NCBI GenBank assembly: GCA_029891385.1
Contig: CM057231.1
Span: forward strand, 21,855,300-21,919,299
Direction: 5' to 3'
Origin: Erythroxylum novogranatense
Taxonomy: Eukaryota > Streptophyta > Magnoliopsida > Malpighiales > Erythroxylaceae
DNA length: 64,000 nt
The translations under genes and the position numbers were made by a program. Below the pieces are notes generated by a model. It worked only from the letters and a program-made list of their open reading frames with translations. It did no database searches and had not been told where the DNA came from. Shown here one piece after another: positions 47,984 to 58,235 of this stretch (position 1 is the stretch's first letter; each line of letters starts with the position of its first letter).

Positions 47984-50900
47984 TTTTCAGAACCTAACAT
48001 TCAGAAACCATTCATAAACGTGAGCGTATTAACCTTTAGAGTTATTTCCATGGAATCTTTTTAGCCATCATTGGTTCTTTCTCATTCTCATAACATCTCA
48101 ACCCACAAGGGCGAGCCCACACAACGGATTCACGAAAATCAAACTCACTTTTCCTATTTCAGAACAGATTTTGGGAAACCCCAAACTTGAAATACAAATT
48201 TATTCTTCCAAGAAAATTGTAGCTCTATGTATCTAGTTTATTTTGAAGCAAGAATCATGTCAATCGGAGCTCTATAGATCAAGATATGCTTAAAAATCCA
48301 AAGTGTGTTCACAACCAAGTCTTGCCCTTCCAACCGATCCCTCACTTTATTTCCATCCATCTTTTTGAATTCAACACTAAAGGCTAATAATCTTTATTTA
48401 AAGATAGATAAACGTCTTAGGAATCTATTGCTTCAATAATCGCTTAATTTGGAGGTTGGGTCATGAAGTTATGGCCAAAAGAGTTGACCATGCTCATGTT
48501 TTTAATCATGTTGAACCTATCTCGGGACAATTAGAATAACTTTCACTAGAGATGTCGGATTAAGGTTTTCTTTAGATGGTTGTGAAGAATACTTCTAGAT
48601 ATACAACTTTTGTGAAGAACTAGAAATAACATTTTGTCATTTGGAGGGTCAAAACATGGACCGTGTGATCCAACACAGACAGACCACGTAACTTTCAGGT
48701 CTGGCAGTTTTTCAACATCAGGAATACACGGCCAGTGTGATTTTACAAGGCCTAACCGTGTAACCTTCGAGTTTAACAAAAATTTTCACTCTCCAAGACC
48801 CCTACAATGGATCCTAAACCCATCCTAATAACCATTTTACTCATAATCTTTCCAAATCGAACAATCCTAGTGCGATATCACTCCATATGCTCTAGTTATT
48901 TGAGATACACGTCCTATGCAACATCACCTACTTAAATGATCATATCTCTCAACTTAAATAGCCAAAAATCACATACTTTATACTGTTAGAAAGCTAAGAG
49001 GATAAGCTAAAACTTTTATGAAGACAAATTTGTCTAATTCATCTTATATTAATACATATTTTCTCCTGAAGTCAAAACATACACTTTCCCCTCTTGAAAA
49101 ACTTGAGAATTATCCCAACTTCACTTCCTCTATTGCAATATCTTTCATAACGATTTCAACTACCAATTAGAATTCATCAAACTCTCAACCTCAATTCATT
49201 TGACTCTTCACATTCAACTACATCTCATTATTAATAATTCCTATCTTTTTTTTCCATAACATCTCACTTATGGAAAAACTTATTCAATTATATCTAAATC
49301 CAACTCAACTCATATCATCCATACACAATTCGAATTTCATTAACATCATAAGATAAGTGTTTACAAAGCTTTAATGGAATCTCCTACCACAATACATCAT
49401 CAATATCAGAATCCAAAATACAAAAGATGCAAAACCCAATAGTTCTAGAAATGCATCTAAAGTCTTGCGTTTACAAAATCTAATTTCAAATACAAAACAA
49501 GCATAATCGAAATGATGCCTTGACTCTTGATTTCTCGGTCTCATTCTTTCCACCTGAAGATGGGATGGAAAGGGGATGAGTTTGACAGCTCTTGGGTAAC
49601 AGTTTATAATTGATAAAAGGCAAAATTATTGACATTATTCATTTGTCATAGAAAATTCTTATTGAATTAAAAAAAACATAGTTCTCAACCAATTCACAAT
49701 ACTACAAATCATGTATTCATCAAATTGAAAATTCACAGATGCAATGCACAACAAATGGCTCGAGGGTTTCGTGGAACAAAACAGAGAAACCAAAGTTTAC
49801 TCCGTGAATGAAACGAGTCCTCTTTTCGGATCTCGTGGGCCACAAGCGGGCAACCGGGAGAAGGCTTTATGTCAACGTGCATGAGATTACAAAATGATTC
49901 CTCTCTCGCCCAAACACAATCAAAGCTTATGCTCAATTCAATCATTCACAATTTCATATACTCATGCCTTTTCAATCTTATGCTCAAAATGCCATGACAC
50001 AATTCAATGACATAACATGATCATATATCATAATGCATTTTTTCACACTCACAACAATTCAAATCCAATCCATGAAGCATATACACACATATAAGTAAAT
50101 TCTTTAAATCATTTAAAAACAATATATGCACATTTATGAAGTACTTGAAATCATTTTATTCTCTTGATTTAAAAATTTATAATAGCTCATTATTCAATTA
50201 TAAACATGAAACCCACCTTATTTTGCTTGAGAATCCAACTCAATTGTCCCCTTCCTCTTGCTATTAGATAAGGTTTCTCTTGATTTTCTAAATCAAACCA
50301 ATTTCCCATTTAATTCTAATTCAATAAAAATCCCTAAAATTTCATAATTACAACAAATGAAATCAACACAAATCAAACTCAAACCTAACCAACCCATAGT
50401 CTATCTAGGTTAGAAAACCCAAAACCTAGCTTAGAAACCCTAAAATCAAATGGTTTCCCCTTAAACCATCTTCTTTCTCCATTCATCCCCAACACAAAAA
50501 TCCTTTTTTTTTTCTTTCTAACTCCTTCTCTAACAAATCAAGAAGAGAAATAAAGCTTACCTTGAACAAATCTTCTTCCTTCTTCTTCTTCTTTTCTTCT
50601 TCTTCTTCTTTCCTTCTTCTTTTCTTCTCTCCACGACTCTCTGTCCCTCTTCTCTCTTCTAATTTTCATTTTTTCCTCTTCAATGTAAGCCAAGTCTTCT
50701 TTCTTTCTTTTATACCCTTAATGAATCTAAAATATCTACTTTGCCCTTCACTTAAAGCCTTTTGTCTTTTAAGCTTAAGTGACTTGCCAACTTTGCCTTT
50801 GATATTATCTTACTACCTTAATTCAATTAACCCATGTGATTGAACCCAAGTTTAATATATAATTGGATACACTTTCATAGTTGTTAATGCACTTTTTGAC

Positions 50901-51185
50901 TCTTAATTCATGATTTTTGTGTTTAAATGAGTCTCTTACGGTGAGCTTATGTTTTATGCAATTTGCTAGTAAAATTGTACAAATTGACATTAATTCCATT
51001 ATAATTTTTCTAAGAACAATTGATACCACAAATTGTTATTTTATATTGTAGGAGAAAAGGAGTCAAGAAGGATCAAGAGTCAACACGGCATGAAGTCCTT
51101 AAGGCGCGTCGGCGTGAACTAATCACCTCATGGCGGCATCGCCGTGACGAAATGTAATTCTACATCGCGCGCATCAACACAGATC

Positions 51186-51322
51186 GACGTCGCGACGTCA
51201 ACAATTCAAGCACGTCATGGCGAAAGCAAACCAGATCGACGTCGCGGCGTCCCGGACATCTCCTCGCGGCGAGCAAGACAGAGCACACGTCATGGCGAAT
51301 ATTAATTTATACGTCGCGACGT
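51186..51322. repeat. CGTCGCGACG palindromes in LTR G
   Basis: Perfect palindromes GACGTCGCGACGTC (51186-51199) and ACGTCGCGACGT (51311-51322), with degenerate relatives (gtcgcggcgtc, cacgtcatggcga) between and before them from about 51095. The core is identical to the array in LTR C, an unrelated element. Confidence 0.8.
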
Positions 51323-52106
51323 GCGCACGGATACCGAACTCCAAATAGAGATTTCTCTCACTGTACCGACCCGGCCTGTGACCCATCCTTTAAATCCTGC
51401 CGAATTAGGTTATCATGATCATCTGGATCGACTGGGCAATCTTCCGCAAGCGACACTGGGAGAAGAGAGGAGACCGACGAGCTAGAAGAGAAGCACCAGA
51501 GCATTCGCGACACCCACCTTCCTGTGGTTCCCGGGGTTCCACAGGGACAACTTCGCATTAGCTTTCATCTTCTATTTTACCGTCGCCATCCACCGTGGAT
51601 ATCTTGGAGTCATTGCAAGTTGTGAGGCTTCCGGTTGAAATGCGTGGTTAGGCATTTTTTTCTACTAAAGATGCAGTGATGGCTGGAGTTCACTGAAGGG
51701 GAGTAGCTTAATCTGTAGTTTTGCTATGATTTATAAATGCCTAGGTCTAGGGTTTGTAATTTGTAGTGAAGCTATTTGATTATAGCTAAATGTTTGACAT
51801 TTAATGTGTTGTTTGGATTGGTAGTTTACATTGTCACGTTTAACTGCATTGTTATGAACAGCCGAGTTGGGGTTTATTGCTTTGTAGTTAGATTAGTTTA
51901 ATTAGAGTTTAATTAAGCGTTGAACAATGTAATGTGTTATGGATTTGTTTATGTAGAACTTTGTGCTTAAATATATGAAGTCTCATATATGTCAACTTGT
52001 GATCTTGTTGATTCTCTTTATCTCGCTTAGTTGTGTTTGATAATGAGTTGATGCTAGATTTCATTTGACCCATTGCATTGGCAAATCCCTTTTACACTAA
52101 GATGTT

Positions 52107-52510
52107 TTTAACAAGGTTTTAAGCAATGGAGTTCATTGATTAAATCCTTGGACTTAAAGAATCCTTTAACGTTCTAGGGCTCAAGAGCACCTAATGGGGT
52201 CTTGAGACATGGAGTCAAGAGTGACAGGAGTCCATTAATTAAGACCCTGGACTTAAAGTGAGTTCTTTAAGGTTTTTTTCCATTCAAACTTAGTGATTTT
52301 TAATCCACGGCACACACTATGATGCACTTAACGGGATCTTGAGCAATGGAGTTCATTAATCAAGATCCTGGACTTAAAGAATCCTCTAAGATTTTGAAGC
52401 TCAAGAGCACTCAATGGGGTCTTGAGACATGGAGTCAAGAGTGACAGGAGTCCATTAATCAAGACCCTGGACTTAAAGATAATTCTTTAAGGTTTACCAT
52501 TCACACTTAG
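52107..52510 (+). repeat. Tandem duplication of about 220 bp in LTR G
   Basis: The unit ..gagcaatggagttcattaat..ctggacttaaagaatcc..ctcaagagcac..ggggtcttgagacatggagt..ctggacttaaag occurs twice (about 52107-52320 and 52328-52510). Each unit itself contains two related halves (ggagttcatt.. and ggagtccatt..). Confidence 0.8.
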
Positions 52511-53405
52511 TTTTGAACTGTGATAGTCAAAGCTTGTTTCAAGAGGATTTTATCACTTGTTTTAGTATTTCCCTTTTCTATTTTCAAAAATCCAAAAATA
52601 ATTGTTACATGCTTTTTAGTGTAGTTAATGTTTTCAAACAAAACCCCCTTTTTTCCTTACTGGTTTCACTTGCATTTTATGATATATAGGCTAGCTTAGG
52701 TCCATTTCATTAGGTTCCGATTAAGTGAGATGACCCGAGGTTGCATCCTATACTGCAATCTTGGAATTTATTATTTTTGACCGGTTTCCAAGGATCGATC
52801 GTGAGGTCGAATCGACAGAACCGCGATCAAATTGGCGCCATTGCCGGGGATCAATTAACCCATGTCATAAAGTCTTGCTCATATTAACATGCTAATTAAC
52901 TTCACAAAATAACATAATTAATCTATCAATACCTCAAAATTATTTAAATCATGTCTAACTCCTTCCAAAAGTTCAAACTTTGTCTAATCAGGTAATTGAA
53001 GAACTTTGATAACGCTTCCTTCTAGAAAAATGTTCCCCATTGTCTTAATTTTCTAATGACATCAAAATCATTCAATTTGGTTCGGAAATCTGAAAGTTAT
53101 ATCTCAAATACTTCCGAACTGTTCTTATACTGAAACAATATTCTGTGTTCAACTTCCATACACAAATTGAAATTCTTTGAGACCTAAATTAGAACTCGAT
53201 TTCATCAGATAAGTTGTAGCCCTATTTCTCTAGTTTAACCAAATCAAGAATCACCTCACTCAGATAATTAGAGAAAAATTTATGACTAAAACACTGAAAC
53301 ATACTCCGTGATCATGTTTCAACTACATTTTTCCAGCTTTCAACTTCCAACATTTCACGTATAATAGTCCTAACTTCTAAGAAAAGTTTGGGGTCCAACA
53401 ACATA

Positions 53406-54581
53406 ACATTGAGTTCAAGTTAAAACTATACAGGCAAGTATGCTAATTGGAAAAAAAGACTAATTAGAGTTACATCATTAAAATGTATTATATATTCCAT
53501 CTACTTTTCATGTCAAAAGAGAGAAAGAGTTGAAGATTCTTGGCAAGTAAGATAGATTGGATCCAACTTATGAGCCTATCAGCTAGCTGGTATTTCCCTT
53601 CTTCCTGGTTAGTAAACCTACGAGATTTTCGCTCTCTCTAAAGAAAGTATATGGTAGAAGTAAATGCAACTTTGTATAGAATAGCATTAGGATTACCCTT
53701 TTATGAATTATTAATGACCAATTCATAGATTGCTCCCAAATATAGACTTTTCATGAAAAGATGTTATAAAATTAATTAAGTTTAACAGCTATTCAATTAT
53801 CATTGTTTAAGAGATTTGTACATTAAGAAAGGTGTAAAAGATATTGATAATATCATTTTAAACAAATTTTATAAAAGATGATCGAAAGCTTAATGAATTT
53901 GTTCAAAAGTCAATAATTTCAGCTACTTGCAGTAGAAATGAATAGTACAACATGTATGTTTCTAAATTATCTTCTTTTACATAAGTTCATGGTTGATTCC
54001 AATATGATTAATAAAATTTCTGTTATATCTAATATATGGCATTAGAATAATTTTATGATTGTATGACTCAAACAAATATTTTTGATTTACCTTAACAAAA
54101 TCAAAGAAACTATCATGTTTATGCTTGAATAGATATTGTACTTTTTATTGGAGTAGTTTTTCAAAAAAAAATAATTAGAGAAAATTTGTGGTTATTTATC
54201 AACAAAAAATCGACAAAATCTAGCAAGAATTCATTGTAAATAACCATTGAAATTGTATGTTTAATGGTTGTATGCAAACACATGTATCCAACATGAAGAA
54301 GTTATTAGAGATGCACTCCAACTGTCCTGGACATGCGTTAGACCCTTTAGTCATAATAGTATAATCATACAAACATTGATGAGCTTTGACCAATATTTGA
54401 CAATTAGGACAATGGAACAAAGCAAAGACTTGCTGGTAGGTAAGGAAAACGATCATTGTTGATGAGTCAACATGCATTGGAACACATTGGTGGAAATCTT
54501 TAGCAAGATGCAAGATTCAGATGTGAGACCAAAAGGTAGCTTAAGATGGACCTTTAGTTGAAGGTTAGCTAGATCATATGC
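53406..54581. other. Spacer right of element A
   Basis: AT-rich single-copy-looking sequence. A 97-codon open frame on the minus strand (54220-54513) has no recognisable domain or repeat relatives here and is likely chance. Possibly degenerate interior of the element whose LTR candidate follows. Confidence 0.4.
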
Positions 54582-54593
54582 ATGAGGGGGATA

Positions 54594-55123
54594 TGTGGGA
54601 GCTCTAAAGACTTAATGTGTGCTCAAATAAATGAACCATGACTAATGGACTTGACATGCATTGGACTGGACCAATGTGTTATAGGCTTAGATGACCTATC
54701 ATTAATGGATAGAGATCAAAAAGAGATCTTAGACAATGTGGTGGATAAGATCATAGTAGATATACATTAGCTCTAAATGATAAAGACCATGTGAGAGGAT
54801 CATTTGAAAATAATAAAGTTCTTCATGGATATGGATACATTATTCCTAGTTAAATATAATCTCTTATCTTGTTAATTGTGATGTAGCTAAATCCTATTCG
54901 ATAGAGACCTATTTAGATGGGGTGTCATCTAATTAGTTAGTATGAAGTAATCTGATAAGGATATAGGTGAAATAATTAGTTCAATTTAGTTAGGATTCCG
55001 AATTGTAAAGCCAAGAGGTGTTTATAAATAGCTAATCTGAGTCTTACTCCTAGAGAGGAGAGATAGAAAGGAGGGGAACATATTAAGAGAGGACATTACT
55101 TTGTATACTTTTGGGAAAGTAAT
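54594..55123 (+). repeat. Candidate truncated LTR with promoter
   Basis: A purine tract ATGAGGGGGATA (54582-54593) is followed by TGTGGGAGCTC, the look of a polypurine tract-LTR junction. TATAAATA (55023-55030) and a purine-rich leader (gagaggagagatagaaagg) follow. The sequence stops at 55123 where H inserted. No partner LTR in the window, so the call is tentative. Confidence 0.45.
55023..55030 (+). promoter_or_regulatory. TATA box of the candidate LTR
   Basis: TATAAATA in the context tttataaatagc, followed by a purine-rich leader. A good core-promoter match in the candidate LTR. Confidence 0.45.
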
Positions 55124-57169
55124 TGTTAGGACCCGATCTGGAAACTGGATCCCAACCGGAGAAACGGAAAACGAATACGAATACGAACCAATATGAATCG
55201 AATCAAAGCAAGGAAACGAAACATAATGTGAAATCAAATCAGATACGAATCAAATGACAAATCGGATAAATCAAATCCGAAGGCGAATCAAATAACACAA
55301 AGCGGAAGCAAATCGAAACGAAGCAAGCTTCGGATCAAATCGAATCGAAATCAATTTCCGACATCCGTGAACAAATATCAAAGAAAGCGTTTGCGTTGGA
55401 AACCTTAAGACTATCAGTCGAAACTAATCCAATCCATGTACTTTTTTTTCTTTCTTTCATTTTCATTCCATCTCTTACAAGTGACTTCAATATCCTCAAT
55501 CCAATTACATCCACATACAACCGCTTTATCCAATGTCCAATACCCGTTCATTCACATTTTTTCCATATACAAATCATGCTTGTATCTCAGTTGAACATAC
55601 AAAAGTTATATAACATATCCATGTGCAATACCATAACTCAATAGCCTCATCCAAACCTCATAAATTCAATTACGATTTATACACCATTTCATAAATCAAA
55701 GCTTTATACAAATCATAGTGGCATTTTCAAGCCTTATACATCACCCATAACCCTAAACCAAAGTACACAATACACAACGATTCTAGACTTCTCAGCAACC
55801 ATCTAACTTAACAATAATACAATATAAACACATGCAAACAGAAATCTTCATTTTCTTTCACCCGATCTTCTTCTCATCACCTGTGGATGGGAATGAAGGG
55901 GGGTGAGCTTACAACCGTGGGTAACAGTTTATAACAAATATATAAGCAAAATCATTGAAATTCTTTTTATTTTTTGGTCTTAGAAAATATTTCTTTGAAA
56001 TCCAGTAAAGCACATTTTCTAAAATTCGCTCTTCTTTGTAGTCAAATCACAATTTCAAAACGTATGATTTTTTAGGCTTTCAGCCATAAACTCATAGGTT
56101 GCAAAACATTAATGCATCAACTTGACAATTCATAAATGCAATGGCAAATCACATATGCAATGCACACAATTGGCTTGAGAGTTCCATAAACACGACGGAA
56201 ACTGAAGTTTACCGTAAACACGACGAGTCCATTTTTCGGATCTCGTAAGCCTCAAGCAGGCGGCTAGGATAAGGCTAAGGGGGTCAACGTGCACGTGACT
56301 TAACGAAATAGGTTCTCTCTTGCCCAATCACAATCACATAATCATGCTTAAACCAATTTATCGAATGCTCTTTTCCGAATACACAAAATGCCATGAAATC
56401 TTTCGAGGCATAACACAATGTATTTTGCAATTCATCAAAAGTTCATGTATTGAATCAATAATGATTTTTCAAATCATTCATACAATGATGCAACATTTAT
56501 GATGCAATTGAAATCAAAAAATCTCTTTGTTTAAAGAAAGCAGTAGTGGCTTATAAATTCTATTATAAACAGGTACCCACCTCGAATCGATGCTAGGAGC
56601 TTGTCCTTAGCTTCAATTTGGCCATTTCTTCTTTTATTCTCCCAATTGAAAATTCCCTACACCAATGTCACACAATTCGACCTCATAAATAACATAATCC
56701 TTAATATTGAACTTAAAAAACACTAATTCCACACATAATCAAGCCATCTAAATCACCAATTTTCCAAAAACCCCAATTCATAAAATTGGGTATAACCCTA
56801 TTTAATTTCCATCCAAAATTAAACTCATAATACTTAGCAATCACCAAAATTGACTCCATAATACACAAACCCATATCATTTTCCATGATTCTAAACCAAA
56901 AATCTTTCAAAATTTACGAATCGAAATTTCGGGTCTTACCTCATCCTTCACAAATTTTTGGATTTCTTAGCTCATGTTGGAGCTCTCGTCATCCTCCACG
57001 TTTTTCCTTCATGAAGAAACATGGAAAGCTTGCTTGAAGACCCTTAAAAATCAAAATCTAGCTCTCTCCCATTTTCTTTCTTCTTCTCTCCCGAAGCTCC
57101 TCTCATTCTCCTCTTTTCTTATTTTTTTCTTCTCTTGCTGATTTTCTGTCTAAGTGTCCTGCATTCTCC

Positions 57170-57178
57170 TTATATATA
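57170..57178 (-). promoter_or_regulatory. TATA box of LTR H (3' copy)
   Basis: Minus strand TATATATAA, followed by GGAGAATGCAGGACAC and a purine-rich leader. The equivalent in the other LTR is at 62063-62071. Confidence 0.55.
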
Positions 57179-57394
57179 CTAAAGCTCACTCTTCTTATTT
57201 ACCAACTTGCCATTAATGAGTGCATAATGTCCAATTAGCCCTTACATGTAAGTCTTATAACATAACAGCTTAAGTGATCTTCAAACAATGTCCTTCCTAA
57301 GAACTGACATCTTGTCTCCATATTTCGATCCGGTAGCTGAAGTCATTTGACAAAACTTTCTTCTATAGAAATGTCCCTCTATGTCTTACGAATC

Positions 57395-57960
57395 CATCGC
57401 TTCAAGAATCAGATCGATCGGAGCTCTATAGCTCAAGATATCTCCAAAATACTGAAGTTTGTTCTTCATACCCGAGGCTGAACACTACACCTAACTTCCG
57501 ACCCATATTTGGAAGTCTTAAAGGCTAAATTATAGATTGGATCCTTCATAACATTTGTAGCCCCATGTCTCTATTTTCATTAGCAACAAGAATCCGATCT
57601 ATCCGAGCTCTACAGTTAGAGATATCTCCAATATACTGAATGATGTTCAGACCATTACAAAACTGAAACTGAACACTACATCTAATTCCGACCGGAATTT
57701 GAAAGTCTTAGAGACCACATTATAGCTCAGATCCTTCATAACATTTGTAGCCCCATGTATCTATTTTCAGTTTCAACAAGAATCTGATCTATTGGAGCTC
57801 TATAGCTCCAGATATCTCCAAAATACCGAACTCTATTCGGCCATTGCAAAACCGATACTGAACACTACATCTAAATTCCTACCTGAAATTGAAAGTCTTA
57901 GAGGCTACATTATAGCTCAGAACCTATATAACATTTGTAGCCCCATCTCTCTAATTTAAT
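57395..57960 (-). repeat. Tandem units of about 190 bp in LTR H (3' copy)
   Basis: Three imperfect units starting near 57358 (partial), 57543 and 57734, each with gagctctatagctcaagata, an actgaacactacatcta block and a cataacatttgtagcccc block; a fourth begins near 57923. The 5' LTR has the same at 62290-62860. LTR A has a single related unit (around 7690-7790). Confidence 0.75.
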
Positions 57961-58029
57961 TTCCAAAAAGAATCATATCGATCGGATGTCAGACGAAGAA
58001 GTTATGGCCAAAAGAGTGAAGGGAGGTCA

Positions 58030-58235
58030 GAGCTCGGGCAGAAAATCAAAGCTCGGCCAGAACGAAGATCGGTCGGCCAACAAAGGTCGGTCGGCTATCA
58101 GAGGTCAGTCGGCCAACAGAGGTCGGTCGGCCAATATCGGTCGGCCCACAGAGGTCGGCCAACAGAGGTAGGCCAACAGAGGTCGGCTAATAGAAGTTGG
58201 CTAACAGAGGTCGGCCAACAGAGGTCGACTAACGC
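58030..58235 (-). repeat. GTCGGCCAACAG minisatellite in LTR H (3' copy)
   Basis: About 13 short units of aggtcggccaacag (14 bp) and aggtcggtcggccaacag (18 bp). The 18-bp form reads as a repeated Ser-Ala-Asn-Arg-Gly-Arg on the plus strand, but unit lengths vary and change the frame, so coding is unlikely. Confidence 0.85.

Larger units (their letters stand above)
50837..52850 (+). mobile_element. Element G: LTR plus PBS remnant (Athila/Tat-type PBS) in LTR A
   Basis: A 1,993-bp LTR (TGATTGAACCC to ACCGCGATCA, 50837-52829) is followed by the PBS TGGCGCCATTGCCGGGGA (52833-52850) and then directly by LTR A sequence again. No interior or second LTR exists. The 15-bp sequence TCAATTAACCCATGT occurs on both sides (50823-50837 and 52851-52865), longer than a retroviral-type target duplication. 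LTR A at 15283-15300 shows the intact pre-insertion site. Confidence 0.8.
2761..53400 (-). mobile_element. Element A: outermost Ty3/gypsy-type LTR retrotransposon of a nested stack
   Basis: Both ends carry the 5-bp target duplication ACATA (2756-2760 and 53401-53405), so everything between is one insertion plus later insertions inside it. The two LTRs are about 3.45-3.48 kb once nested elements are removed. Orientation is minus, from the PBS at 47905-47919 and the polypurine tract at 15830-15848. The interior is split by element B into 15849-16093 and 45122-47904 and contains only degenerate integrase and pol-tail sequence. Del/Tekay-like by overall layout (inferred). It is the oldest insertion of the stack because E, F, B and G all lie inside it. 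Confidence 0.85.
47925..53400 (-). repeat. 5' LTR of element A, interrupted by G
   Basis: LTR parts 47925-50836 and about 52866-53400, colinear with the 3' LTR (2761-15829 without its insertions). Plus-strand ends TGTTGGGCACTG and GGGGTCCAACA, then the ACATA target duplication. TATA box at 50707-50714, AAGCTCACCCC-like block at 49550-49592 (one copy reads gatgagtttgacagct), embedded PBS junction at 47957-47983. Confidence 0.85.

Noticed and set aside
54220..54513. 97-codon Cys-containing open frame in the spacer
   Set aside because: No recognisable domain, signal or repeat; length is within chance for AT-rich DNA.
57986..58171. Open frame encoding a Ser-Ala-Asn-Arg-Gly-Arg repeat
   Set aside because: It is a readout of the 14/18-bp minisatellite in LTR H; unit lengths shift the frame and the partner LTR gives a different peptide.
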